Assembly: GCF_900640175.1 (NCBI RefSeq)
Contig: NZ_CAAAJC010000018.1
Coordinates: forward strand, 1 to 60,526
Reading direction: 5' to 3'
Length of the DNA stretch: 60,526 nucleotides
DNA from: Legionella sp. W10-070
GTDB lineage: Bacteria > Pseudomonadota > Gammaproteobacteria > Legionellales > Legionellaceae
The position numbers were made by a program, and so were the translations under genes. The notes beneath the pieces are model-generated. The model was not told the origin of the DNA, made no database searches, and saw only the letters and a program-made list of their open reading frames with translations. Shown here in pieces: positions 1 to 8,003 of the stretch (position 1 is the first letter of the stretch; each line of letters opens with the position of its first letter).

Positions 1-150
1 CTAAAAACAAAATTGAAGAATGGCGACAGGATTATAATGATTTCCGACCTCATTCCTCACTGAACAATTTGACTCCAAATCAGTTCAAACAGAAGGTGTT
101 AGGTGCCGGTTTTTCTAATTAATACCGGATCGGTTTTGGGGAGAGGATCA
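1..150 (+). mobile_element. Right end of an IS3-family insertion sequence (partial)
   Basis: The first 122 bases encode the C-terminus of an IS3-family OrfB transposase. They are followed by a terminal segment that closes with gagaggatca at 141-150, so the element ends in CA as IS3-family elements do. Past base 150 the sequence switches to the interior of an IS982-type transposase gene on the other strand, which sets the junction. The left end of the element lies outside the window, so the target duplication cannot be checked. Confidence 0.7.
3..122 (+). CDS. IS3-family transposase OrfB, C-terminal fragment (cut by window edge)
   Basis: The frame beginning at base 3 is open to a TAA at 120-122 and encodes 39 residues. 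They include WRQDYNDFRPHSSLNNLTP, the signature C-terminal part of the DDE integrase core of IS3-family OrfB proteins (W..dYN..RPHs.L...TP). In this family OrfB is normally made as an OrfAB frameshift fusion that cuts and joins DNA ends. Only the last portion is present here, so neither completeness nor the frameshift signal can be judged. The stop lies 28 bases before the inferred element end, a usual distance. Confidence 0.8.
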   Translation, partial: KNKIEEWRQDYNDFRPHSSLNNLTPNQFKQKVLGAGFSN

Positions 151-333
151 CCGCCATATACCGGCGTCCGTATCTTTTCCTAAAAACTCCCCAACAATAT
201 CCATCATAATCACTTCTGCGTCTGACATCTTCGGCTCAAACCCTCGGCTTCTCAATCGTTTAGCCTCAGTGATCTTTTTTAGCTCAACATCTACCAGACA
301 ATACACAGCAATGATAAAATCTTCAACTGACAC
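148..333 (-). pseudogene. IS982-family transposase, N-terminal remnant
   Basis: Sixty-one residues resemble the N-terminus of IS982-type DDE transposases: MSVEDFIIAVYCLVD at the start, then LRSRGFEPKMSDAEVI and the conserved IVGEFLGKDTDAGIW block at about residues 46-60. Family members are usually around 270-300 residues, so the catalytic domain is missing. Homology stops exactly where the IS3 terminus begins (base 150), and the reading frame then closes at once with R-stop. The simplest reading is that an IS3 element inserted into, or recombined with, this older IS982 copy. Not functional. Confidence 0.75.
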
Positions 334-457
334 AGCCTTACTCCTTGTAATTTCTGATTTTTTCGAAACAAAAATTACAATAAAAGGCTTTGTCTTTCAA
401 ATTTAGTTCAATTCAGACTGAGAAAAGTCGAACATCGCGTTAACTAAGGGATTCGCC
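334..457. other. IS982 leader and probable terminal region next to the hydrolase start
   Basis: This stretch is the upstream side of the truncated IS982 transposase, with a purine-rich RBS for it at about 340-345. By the usual layout of the family, the element end should fall roughly 80-120 bases from the transposase start, that is about 415-450, near gcgttaactaaggg. The AAGGG there also serves as a plausible RBS for the + strand gene starting at 458. If so, the element runs almost to the start codon of the next gene and has displaced its native promoter. Confidence 0.35.
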
Positions 458-1360
458 ATGCCTAAATTTTTTAAAACTAATATACTACATAAAGACTTCT
501 ATATAGTTAGTTTCTTATATAAGGCTGAATTGCCATATATTTTGTTTATTCATGGTGGTCCAGGGTTAAATAGTGCAGTTTTGGAATGCTTAATAGAAAA
601 TGAAGAAATATTTAGCTCTCTTGAATTTAATATTATTTTATATGATCAACGGAATTGTGGTAGATCAATTCGCTCTGAAATGACAGTTCTGCATAAGCAC
701 AATATTGATGATCTCCATGAAATGGTTACATATCTATCACAAGTTCAAAATTTTAAAATAGCATGTATAGCTGGCCATAGTTATGGTGCTAAATTACTAT
801 ATGATTATTATAAAAAATATGATGCTCAATACCCAGGTATATTCATATCTACTGCCGAATCAATCACTATACCTCGTGTGAATAATTTAATGCTTGATTT
901 AAATTATCTCAAAAGAACCCATCCTGAAAAATATCAAGAAATAGTTAAAGATATGGTTACATTAGATAGTGGCAATCTATGGAAAATATCAGAAGAGTTA
1001 GCTCATGTTTTTCAAGAAAACAAAGAAAGAATTTATTTCTATTGGGCTAATTTAGACCGTATGAGTCGAGTAGTAGAAATTCAGAGTAAGATTGGGATTC
1101 AAATTAATAAAGACGTTTTTACAAGTGTGAGAAAAGATCTTTATACGGATGATTCTAACTCTTCTGTTGCCATTGATGAATTAAGCATTAGAAAAGTATG
1201 GATAAATGGAGCTCAGGATTTAGTCATGAACGGTCCAAGTGGAGCTTTTTCAAATAAATATAAAGTTAAAACCTTTTTCAATTCTGCTCATTATCCACAT
1301 ATAGAAGAAGAAGAAAAATTTTGCCAACTGGTTAATGGCTTTGTTAATAGTAATGAATAA
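458..1360 (+). CDS. Alpha/beta hydrolase, prolyl iminopeptidase-like (peptidase S33 type)
   Basis: This is a 300-residue soluble protein with no signal peptide. HGGPG at residues 32-36 forms the oxyanion hole, DQRNCGRS at 63-70 is the strand-4 motif typical of prolyl iminopeptidases (DQRGCGRS in the family), and GHSYG at 106-110 carries the likely nucleophile Ser108. Asp254 (AQDLV) and His278 (SAHYPH) complete a credible triad. Substrate cannot be named: the family includes aminopeptidases, lactonases and esterases. It leads a three-gene AT-rich run with a 37-base gap to the receptor gene, so it may make or remove the ligand sensed by the downstream proteins (inference). Base composition is far below that of the core genes to the right, pointing to horizontal transfer. 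Confidence 0.8.
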   Translation: MPKFFKTNILHKDFYIVSFLYKAELPYILFIHGGPGLNSAVLECLIENEEIFSSLEFNIILYDQRNCGRSIRSEMTVLHKHNIDDLHEMVTYLSQVQNFKIACIAGHSYGAKLLYDYYKKYDAQYPGIFISTAESITIPRVNNLMLDLNYLKRTHPEKYQEIVKDMVTLDSGNLWKISEELAHVFQENKERIYFYWANLDRMSRVVEIQSKIGIQINKDVFTSVRKDLYTDDSNSSVAIDELSIRKVWINGAQDLVMNGPSGAFSNKYKVKTFFNSAHYPHIEEEEKFCQLVNGFVNSNE

Positions 1361-1397
1361 TTCATTTTAATTAGCATTATATAAGGTCTGTTAGCCA

Positions 1398-2510
1398 ATG
1401 ATTAAAGCCATTATACCTTCAAAAAGCTTTGGAAATTTATTGGTTGGGTTGTGGGGTATATCAAGCTTAATATTTATGACTAGTCCGTTTGCAGCTAGAA
1501 CAATCTGTTTAACAGGTCGTATTGTAGAAAGTATTGGTAGCTATGGTCAATCCTTTCATCGTGCTGCTGAGATGGCACTTGAAGAAAATAATAATTTAAA
1601 AAATAAGATTCAATTAAAATACTATTTTTATGACAATAAACCCCTCCAACCCATTCATATATATCATAAAATGTTAGATGATGATTGTTCCGCAATAATA
1701 GGTTTTGAGTATTTATCTGATCTTCTTTTAGTAATAAAAGAACAAAGAACAACTAACATTCCAATTTTTACGTCTTATGCAAGTTTTTTATCAACTGATA
1801 AAATACCTAATAATGTTTTTGTATTTATGCCCACCTATGATGATCATGCTGCAACAATGGTTGAGTTTTTAGAAAAGAAGTTTGCTGATCTAAGTGACTT
1901 GTTACTAATTACTGAAGTAAATCGTGAAGAAATGTTGAAATATAAGAAAGCTTATTTAAAGGAGCTTTTTAAAAGAAATATTCAATTTTATTCATATGAT
2001 TTCTTAACAAATGATCCATTGTTTTTGGAAAAGTTAAAAAAGTACATGAAAAATAAAAAATATAGGCATGTGGTTCTATTGTCTAGTGCAACAACGTCTG
2101 CCAAGATTGTGGATTTTTTAAAAAGCTTAGATGTTGTTTATATTGGTACTGAAAATTTCGGATCTACTGTCAGTCCATCCTTTTACACTAGACTTACCAA
2201 TAAAAATATTAACGCTTATTTTATTAGAAACCTTGATTATATTAAAAGCGGGAAAAAATTGTCATCCTATAAAGAAAAATATGTTTTAAGGTTTAAAAGT
2301 TTACCTACCGTCATGTCAGCCTACACCTATGACGCAGTAAACATTATCTTGAAGGCCTTTATGCAAACTGGATCAATGGATACTGATAATATTTATAAGA
2401 TAAATCATAGGGGAATAACTGGAGCTTACATCAAAAACCATAAGTTTTTTCGCTCCAACAAGTATACAGTTCTGTCTGTCTATGCTGATGGATACCATTA
2501 TGAAAAGTAA
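1398..2510 (+). CDS. Periplasmic ligand-binding protein, Leu/Ile/Val-receptor type (Peripla_BP_6-like)
   Basis: This 370-residue protein has a hydrophobic N-terminal export segment at about residues 12-32, suggesting a periplasmic or membrane-tethered product. The body has the layout of type I periplasmic binding proteins: ICLTGRI early, GQSFHRAAEMALEE at about 50-63, alternating strand/helix segments, and a late KYVLRFKSLPTVMSAYTYDA block that matches the 'F...fg..P...aaYDav' hinge helix of LivJ-type receptors. No ABC permease or ATPase gene is nearby. The gene overlaps the next one, a sensor histidine kinase. A receptor that presents a ligand to a kinase, as LuxP/LuxQ or TorT/TorS do, is therefore more likely than transport (inference). 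Strongly AT-rich. Confidence 0.7.
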   Translation: MIKAIIPSKSFGNLLVGLWGISSLIFMTSPFAARTICLTGRIVESIGSYGQSFHRAAEMALEENNNLKNKIQLKYYFYDNKPLQPIHIYHKMLDDDCSAIIGFEYLSDLLLVIKEQRTTNIPIFTSYASFLSTDKIPNNVFVFMPTYDDHAATMVEFLEKKFADLSDLLLITEVNREEMLKYKKAYLKELFKRNIQFYSYDFLTNDPLFLEKLKKYMKNKKYRHVVLLSSATTSAKIVDFLKSLDVVYIGTENFGSTVSPSFYTRLTNKNINAYFIRNLDYIKSGKKLSSYKEKYVLRFKSLPTVMSAYTYDAVNIILKAFMQTGSMDTDNIYKINHRGITGAYIKNHKFFRSNKYTVLSVYADGYHYEK

Positions 2511-3978
2511 GTCACTTTCTATTAAAAACGTTTTTTTTAGAAAAATGGGCTGCTCTGCTATTTTTCAAATAATTTTCCTTAGTATATTCTTGATTCTTAG
2601 CCAGCAATTTATTACCAAATATCAAAATAACGAGATAAGAGAATCCTTAATTATTAATGACACCTTTTCATTAGAAGAGATTACCCAATATGTTTTACTT
2701 AACAATCAGAATGCACTAGATTTGGCTCTGTTAAATTTAGCTCAAGAACGCAAAATGGATCATATAAAATTTGTACCTGCAAGAGATATAAGATTAGATA
2801 GTCTAAATTGCTCTGGTAAAAAAAATATTGAGGGCATTTGTCATAAAAAAGGTAATTTTTTTATGGGGGTAACCCGCATTGAAAATCGAGATAAAACTTT
2901 AGGTTTTGTGCTTTCTGAAAAAAAATATAAGGCTTTTTTTTCAATTCCTGTAACAAAAGGATTGGTATTTATCATAGCTATTGTTCTTATAATTTATATC
3001 TTTAATACTCTCTTTATATTGTTGTCTATGCGTAAAATTATTGCTAAAGATACTAAGAATTTAATTGACTATATTCACGATCTAAAACATGGAATATCTC
3101 CTAATTTATCAGTTATAAGCATAACAGAGTACAAAGACATCGCTCAGCGATTTATAAATGAACACGAGCAAATATTATTCCTCCAACAAGATAAACTATA
3201 TTATGAAACAAAGAAGGAGATTTCAGAACAAGTTGCTCATGATATTCGCTCACCCATTGCGGCAATTAATGCTATTGTTTCAACCTTGGAAAACGTACCA
3301 AAAGAAAAGTTATATCTGATTAAGAATTCAGCAGACAGAATAAATGATATTGCTAATAACTTACTTTTAAATTCAGGTAACCATAGTTCTGATGTTATTC
3401 ATAACATTGATGACGCTCATCCAGAATTAATATATAAGATGTTAGATAATCTTGTTTATGAAAAAAGATACGAATACAAAGATTTGGATATAAATATTAC
3501 ACTTAACTCTAATAAAGAAGATAAAAATTGTTACTCATTGGTAAATAGCGTTAAATTTATCCGCGTGATGTCTAATTTGATTAATAACAGTGTTGATGCG
3601 ATTAAAGGTTCTGGCAATATTGGAATAGTATTGAAAGCAGACAATGACTTCGTCAATATCATTCTTACAGATAATGGTTGTGGCATTCCTGAAAATATTT
3701 TACCTCATATATGCAATCGAGGTTTTAGTTTTAATAGAGAAAAAAATTCAGGCCTAGGGCTATTCTTTGCTAACCAATATATTAATCAGATAAATGGCTG
3801 CATGGAGATAAATTCAGTAGTGAATAACGGAACAATAATTACAATTAAATTAATTAGAACACAATGTAAAAGTACCAGGCAATATCATATCGAACAAGCG
3901 CATAGATTGGCTGTAGATAAAGTACGCCATTTTAACGAAAAATCTGCGGACAAAATTGTAGTAAAATCAAATGGTTAA
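2482..3978 (+). CDS. Membrane sensor histidine kinase
   Basis: This is a 498-residue kinase. TM1 lies at about 24-44, followed by a periplasmic sensor region of about 115 residues containing Cys110 and Cys120, then TM2 at about 160-183. The H-box reads EQVAHDIRSPIAA with His253. The N-box is VMSNLINNSVDAI (about 363-374), the G1 box TDNGCGIP (396-403) and the G2 box SGLGLFF (423-429), so all ATP-binding motifs look intact. The start overlaps the receptor gene. An alternative ATG at 2500 reduces the overlap to 11 bases. No receiver domain is fused and no response regulator gene is next door, so the phosphoacceptor must be elsewhere or lost. A tail of about 40 residues follows the ATPase domain with no recognisable family. 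Confidence 0.85.
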   Translation: MLMDTIMKSKSLSIKNVFFRKMGCSAIFQIIFLSIFLILSQQFITKYQNNEIRESLIINDTFSLEEITQYVLLNNQNALDLALLNLAQERKMDHIKFVPARDIRLDSLNCSGKKNIEGICHKKGNFFMGVTRIENRDKTLGFVLSEKKYKAFFSIPVTKGLVFIIAIVLIIYIFNTLFILLSMRKIIAKDTKNLIDYIHDLKHGISPNLSVISITEYKDIAQRFINEHEQILFLQQDKLYYETKKEISEQVAHDIRSPIAAINAIVSTLENVPKEKLYLIKNSADRINDIANNLLLNSGNHSSDVIHNIDDAHPELIYKMLDNLVYEKRYEYKDLDINITLNSNKEDKNCYSLVNSVKFIRVMSNLINNSVDAIKGSGNIGIVLKADNDFVNIILTDNGCGIPENILPHICNRGFSFNREKNSGLGLFFANQYINQINGCMEINSVVNNGTIITIKLIRTQCKSTRQYHIEQAHRLAVDKVRHFNEKSADKIVVKSNG

Positions 3979-4185
3979 AATGACACTAGGGATCATAGTC
4001 CGTTGGTATTCAATTTTAAAAAAGATACTTTAAATCTTCTTCTAAGAATAAACAAAATAGAGCATAAAGATAAAAATTGGCTTGCTACAAAACAATGTTT
4101 AGATGACTTTGTAACTATTAGATTTTTTTAACCCAATTCATCCGTGGCCCAGAATGCCTCGAAATATCATTATAAACAACCAGAA
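3979..4185. other. Gene-free stretch after the kinase, with possible decayed receiver sequence
   Basis: In the same frame as the kinase, codons stay open from 3979 to a TAA at 4129-4131 without a start codon. The segment ends WLATKQCLDDFVTIRFF, loosely like the end of a receiver domain (CL..GmDDFvtKPF). It may be a remnant of a fused or adjacent response regulator, but the match is short. From about 4132 the composition changes toward that of the core genes, suggesting the island edge lies here. No terminator is evident. Confidence 0.3.
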
Positions 4186-5085
4186 TCAAAACTGGCTTTC
4201 ATTACAGCATTGATATAATTGCTTTACCTCTTCCATATGAGCCAGCATAAACTCAAGTGCCAGCAAAGTATTTTTCGCCTCCTCATTCCATGCTCGGTTT
4301 AAGTTGTAGGCATACCAAAGCAACCAGCTGTGTAAAGCCATCTCCCAAAGAATAGGGTCTGGTGTGGGAATCTTACCTGCCTGTTGGCCATAACCGCTGA
4401 CAACGGCCTGAAACAATGCTTTATTGAATCCGGTAGCGGCTAATCCAGAACAGTTGGTTGCAAGGCCTATCAATTCGACAAAAGGATGTATAAGTCCCGC
4501 ACTCTCCCAGTCAATCAGGCAGGGGGTTTGCTCATCTCGCCAAACAATATTGCCAAGATGAAGGTCGCGATGGCTGACTACCCTTTGATTAGCCCGATAA
4601 AAGCGATAATGATTACACTGGTCAACCAGAGAAGATAACCAGGGAGGATGAGACTGCGTCTGGGGCAGGCATACAGGGGGAAATCCTTCGGCCTCATCCC
4701 CAGGCAAGCTGAGCAAATGCAGCCTGGCAAGCATTTTTCCCAAAGAGAAAGCCTGGCTTTCCTTAACAGCGCCTATGATCTTTCCTTCACAATATGGAAA
4801 GATCTGGAAACAGGCTTCTCCAAAACCGGAAAGGTTTCCCTGATATTTAGCGGTTACTGCCATCACTGACTCTGCAGCCCTGCCAGCAATGTCATTGGTC
4901 AATTCAAGCCGCTGACGGGACATCGTCCCAAGCCAGATTTGTTTGGATAATTTTTTACATACCCATTTGCTATGATCGCCAAGCTCAATCAAATCAGTTT
5001 GGTGTTGCAAGCCGCCTTTTAAAACGGTGATTGCCCTGACGGGCTGGTTAAAGAAAATACCTGACCAATGCAGCCTTTTATTCAT
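4186..5085 (-). CDS. Aminoglycoside/choline kinase-type phosphotransferase (APH family)
   Basis: This is a 299-residue small-molecule kinase of the APH fold. The catalytic Brenner-type loop is HRDLHLGNIVW at residues 172-182 (Asp174, Asn179), and the magnesium-binding LIDWES lies at 190-195 (Asp192). The ATP-binding N-lobe is less conserved, and LKGGLQHQ at 22-29 may be the glycine-rich part. The acceptor cannot be told from sequence. Choline, thiamine, a sugar or a hexosamine are all options, and drug resistance should not be assumed. The start overlaps the stop of the upstream bPH gene by 8 bases, so the two are probably co-translated. Confidence 0.8.
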   Translation of the reverse strand: MNKRLHWSGIFFNQPVRAITVLKGGLQHQTDLIELGDHSKWVCKKLSKQIWLGTMSRQRLELTNDIAGRAAESVMAVTAKYQGNLSGFGEACFQIFPYCEGKIIGAVKESQAFSLGKMLARLHLLSLPGDEAEGFPPVCLPQTQSHPPWLSSLVDQCNHYRFYRANQRVVSHRDLHLGNIVWRDEQTPCLIDWESAGLIHPFVELIGLATNCSGLAATGFNKALFQAVVSGYGQQAGKIPTPDPILWEMALHSWLLWYAYNLNRAWNEEAKNTLLALEFMLAHMEEVKQLYQCCNESQF

Positions 5086-5500
5086 GCATTAACTGTTCAA
5101 TATAGCGCCTGCAAGTCAATGGCCTATCAAGAAAATTGATCATATGACGAGTACCGCCAGTTCCTGTGATAATTAATGAGCCGTAGCGTAAGATACTTCC
5201 AATAACTGATTGGCGAATATCAATGCTTTCTATTTTTGACAAGGGGATATCAATGGTTTGCCTTACCAGCATACCCGTTCGCAAAATAACCTGCTTTTTC
5301 TTAATCGTCAGCGACGAAAAATGATAAGTGACCCAGGTCATCACTGTCCAGGCTAAGGCAAAAAGCACTAAAAAAATAGCCACTTCCCTTAAGTGACCAA
5401 TCTGAGAACCGATAAATATTGCAAAACAGGCAAGTGCGATCGGCCAAAAGAATAAAATCCAATGAAGTCTTGCCAGGTACACTACATTGCTGTCTGTCAT
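5078..5500 (-). CDS. Membrane protein with bacterial PH (bPH2/YdbT-like) domain
   Basis: I place the start at ATG 5500 (MTDSNVVYLARLHW), giving 140 residues, because AAGGA sits 7 bases upstream. A longer frame to 5584 lacks such a site. Two hydrophobic segments lie at about residues 14-32 and 38-56 (WILFFWPIALACFAIF, VAIFLVLFALAWTVMTW). A bPH2-type domain follows: TIKKKQVILRTGMLVRQ, then IPLSKIESIDIRQSVIG and a terminal GTGG..HMINF block. The family is membrane-bound and of largely unknown role. It overlaps the phosphotransferase gene and diverges from the DciA-like gene across about 80 bases that must hold both promoters. Confidence 0.75.
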   Translation of the reverse strand: MTDSNVVYLARLHWILFFWPIALACFAIFIGSQIGHLREVAIFLVLFALAWTVMTWVTYHFSSLTIKKKQVILRTGMLVRQTIDIPLSKIESIDIRQSVIGSILRYGSLIITGTGGTRHMINFLDRPLTCRRYIEQLMHE

Positions 5501-5582
5501 TAAAATATCCTTTTGTATCGTAAAATTGGATATAATATTGCAGATAATAGAAATTTGCCATGTTAAAAGAGATTGATCTACC

Positions 5583-6002
5583 ATGCGCCCTATCAGTCAT
5601 TGCTTAAATAACCAGCTATCGAAAATCTGCCAACATACTCTGCAACTGGATGCACTGGATGCATTATTGAAGTCCAGTCTTCCCCCTCATCTGGTTGGGC
5701 ACTGTCAGACAGGCGGTTTTTCCAAAGGATGTTTAACGATTAGCATAGACAATGCAAGCTGGGCGACCGAATTACGTTATCTTCTTCCGGAGCTACGCGA
5801 TAAGCTGAGAAAAGAGGCAGGTCTGTATCAACTTGTTTCCATTAAAATTGCTATTAAACATGCCGATGCCCCTGCCAAAGCCAAAAAACAAAAGAAAGCA
5901 GCAACGCTTTCATCGGCAGCACGTGTTGCCATTCGAGCTGCAAGCGAACAATGTGACGATCCCACTTTAAAGGGAGCATTACAACAATTAGCCAGAGAGT
6001 AA
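5583..6002 (+). CDS. dciA: DUF721 protein, DciA-like replicative helicase loader
   Basis: This 139-residue protein shows the DUF721 pattern: an N-terminal segment of short helices, then a domain with GCLTISIDNASWATELRYLL at about 48-68, where 'W...Lr.l...l...L' is the family hallmark. A basic linker follows (KAKKQKKAA, about 99-107). In bacteria without DnaC/DnaI, DciA proteins load DnaB at the origin, and the gene is often found near lpxC and secA in gammaproteobacteria. Here it sits close to lpxC, with one unknown gene between, which supports the assignment. The symbol rests on family and context, not on direct evidence. Confidence 0.7.
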   Translation: MRPISHCLNNQLSKICQHTLQLDALDALLKSSLPPHLVGHCQTGGFSKGCLTISIDNASWATELRYLLPELRDKLRKEAGLYQLVSIKIAIKHADAPAKAKKQKKAATLSSAARVAIRAASEQCDDPTLKGALQQLARE

Positions 6003-6004
6003 TA

Positions 6005-6029
6005 AGCACATCCCTTGCAGGATAGTGCT
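6005..6029. terminator. Weak inverted repeat between convergent genes
   Basis: AGCAC-ATCC at 6005-6013 can pair with GGAT-(A)-GTGCT at 6020-6029 around a 6-base loop, with one bulged A. It lies in the 29-base gap between two convergent genes, where a shared terminator is expected. There is no T-run on either side. Confidence 0.35.
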
Positions 6030-6031
6030 CA

Positions 6032-6718
6032 TTATTGCCCGGGTCGAACCGCGATATCAGACTGCTGTTCATTTATTATTAACTTAGCCTGTACCGCTTG
6101 AAAATCCTGCTGCCAAAATTCCAGGGCATTTGAGAAGATGCTGCCTGCTTCTTCTGTACCATCATTTAATTTATCCTGCAGAAGCCGAACCGCTTGCTCT
6201 ATTTTGCCAACCAGTCTTTTTATATATAAAAGATTGCGCACTGCGTCACCTTTTTTAGTAATCGGCAATTGCAGGGCTAATGCAGAATCAGTGAACGATT
6301 GAATCGCCAATACCAACTGCCTCGACGATTGAAAGTGAGGTGAGCCAGCGTTATATTCATCAGATAGTGCCTTAAGCATCCTTTCAATATCTTTATGCAA
6401 GGCTTCTGTATTCTTTTTGATGGTAAGTCTGCGACTTATAGTTGGTATCACCGCAACAGTATGGGAAATAAAAAAACCAAATGCACACCCTCCAAGCCCT
6501 CTCCATAAAGAGGGTTGTTTTCTGGCAGCCATCATCCCAAATACCGCTGTGCTGACAAGGATGCCTCCTCTGATAAATAACTCACGCCAACTATAATGAT
6601 TCCATAACCCTAATAACGTCTCCCGGGTGCGCTGTCTTGCAAGCCCGCCAATGTTATAAAAATCAAGTAAATTGCCCGATGCCCGGGTGAGGGTTTCGGC
6701 TGCTGGTGTAAAAGACAT
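6032..6718 (-). CDS. Conserved-looking unknown protein with a short membrane region and coiled helices
   Basis: I do not recognise this 228-residue protein. Residues about 49-65 (IRGGILVSTAVFGMMAA) and 72-92 (WRGLGGCAFGFFISHTVAVIP) are hydrophobic and may form a helical hairpin. The C-terminal two thirds is a string of charged helices (HKDIERMLKALSDEY, LVGKIEQAVRLLQDKLND) with coiled-coil character. There is no signal peptide and no catalytic motif. It lies between dciA and lpxC, convergent with the former. The position looks stable within an otherwise conserved neighbourhood, but the function is open. Confidence 0.6.
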   Translation of the reverse strand: MSFTPAAETLTRASGNLLDFYNIGGLARQRTRETLLGLWNHYSWRELFIRGGILVSTAVFGMMAARKQPSLWRGLGGCAFGFFISHTVAVIPTISRRLTIKKNTEALHKDIERMLKALSDEYNAGSPHFQSSRQLVLAIQSFTDSALALQLPITKKGDAVRNLLYIKRLVGKIEQAVRLLQDKLNDGTEEAGSIFSNALEFWQQDFQAVQAKLIINEQQSDIAVRPGQ

Positions 6719-6874
6719 GATTACATTCCCTAATTGATATAAATTCCTTTAATCCTCAATAGCCTACCAAAACCTATCATGCTAAAAAGCTAAAGCCCAT
6801 CACGGTAGGTCTGCTTTAGTCTATTCTTTAGATGATGTAATGCAACAGGAATCAGGCTGGATACCTTGAGTTAG

Positions 6875-7789
6875 TCAAGCTTCTACTGGCAAATAGTCTG
6901 CTGCAATGGTCGGCTGATAGTTCTCGACATCAAAATAAGTGTATTCCCAGGCATCCTGATGAACCATCAGTTCCCGTAAAAGACGATTATTAAGGCCATG
7001 GCCTGATTTATAGCCTTCAAAGGCACCAATGAGTCCGCAGCCTAAGAGATAAAGGTCGCCAATAGCATCCAAAACTTTATGAGTAACGAATTCACCATCA
7101 AAACGCAGACCATCTTCGTTGAGAACACGGTAGTTGTCTACCACAATGGCGTTATCGAGACTACCCCCTTTCGCCAAATCACTTTCACGTAATTTTTCAT
7201 AATCGGAAAGAAAACCAAAAGTACGCGCCCGACAGACTTCTTTTACATAGGAAGTGCTGGAGAAATCAAAGGTTGCCGTTTGTGGTTTATCGTTAAAAAC
7301 TGGGTGGTCAAAACCAATCGTGAAGGAAACCTTATAGCCATTATAAGGAAGAAACTGAACATAGCGGTCATTATCCTCTATGCGGATAGGTTTTAGGATG
7401 CGAATGAAACGCTTTGCGGCACTTTGCTCTCGAATGCCAGCTGATTGAATTAAAAATACGAAGGGAGCCGCACTTCCATCCATAATGGGAATTTCTGGTG
7501 CATTGATATCAACATAAGCATTATCAATTCCCAATCCGGCAAGCGCGGAAAGCAAATGTTCGACTGTAGCTACCTTTACTCCCTCTCTCTGCAGAGAGGT
7601 GCAAAGCATTGTATCGCCAACCTGATCATACAGAGCAGGGATTTCCACTACCGGATTTAAATCGATACGCCTGAAAATGATACCTGTATTAATGGGAGCG
7701 GGACGCAAGGTAAGAAGAACTTTTTCTCCGGAATGCAAACCTACACCTGTTGCTTGAATGACTTTCTTAGGAGTTCTTTGTTTTATCAT
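6875..7789 (-). CDS. lpxC: UDP-3-O-acyl-N-acetylglucosamine deacetylase
   Basis: LpxC performs the committed step of lipid A synthesis in the cytosol, removing acetate from UDP-3-O-acyl-GlcNAc with a catalytic zinc. At 304 residues it matches the family (E. coli 305). The zinc ligands and catalytic residues are visible: VEHLLSAL with Glu77 and His78, [12 protein letters not shown] with His237 and Asp241, and KSGHGLNN with His264. The start is MIKQRTPKK, preceded by a clear AGGTGA ribosome site at about 7795-7801. It is the last gene of the dcw cluster and is separated from ftsZ by 214 bases with a hairpin, so it may have its own promoter as well as read-through. Confidence 0.97.
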   Translation of the reverse strand: MIKQRTPKKVIQATGVGLHSGEKVLLTLRPAPINTGIIFRRIDLNPVVEIPALYDQVGDTMLCTSLQREGVKVATVEHLLSALAGLGIDNAYVDINAPEIPIMDGSAAPFVFLIQSAGIREQSAAKRFIRILKPIRIEDNDRYVQFLPYNGYKVSFTIGFDHPVFNDKPQTATFDFSSTSYVKEVCRARTFGFLSDYEKLRESDLAKGGSLDNAIVVDNYRVLNEDGLRFDGEFVTHKVLDAIGDLYLLGCGLIGAFEGYKSGHGLNNRLLRELMVHQDAWEYTYFDVENYQPTIAADYLPVEA

Positions 7790-7945
7790 TCAGTGGTCAC
7801 CTTTTGATATCCCATTTTTAAGCACAATAAACTGCCAAAGCATAGCAACAATTTATTGATTTGTCTAATTTTTTATAACTCCGCTTGCAAAAAATTGTCC
7901 AACATGCACCCTATCTGCCTGATTAAAGCGCTTGCCAGTAACAAC

Positions 7946-7969
7946 AGCCTCGGCACCCTGCCCGAGGCT
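7946..7969 (-). terminator. GC-rich hairpin between ftsZ and lpxC
   Basis: AGCCTCGG (7946-7953) pairs perfectly with CCGAGGCT (7962-7969) across an 8-base loop. On the minus strand the stem is followed by GTTGTTACT, a weak T-rich tail, just downstream of the ftsZ stop. It probably reduces but does not abolish transcription into lpxC. Confidence 0.45.
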
Positions 7970-8003
7970 TAAAAATACAACGGAGTACTTTCCATTTCTT
8001 ATG

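Noticed and set aside
4186-5085. Antibiotic-resistance reading of the APH-type kinase
   Set aside because: The fold is shared by choline, thiamine and sugar kinases. The chromosomal core context and no mobile flank on this side argue against resistance.
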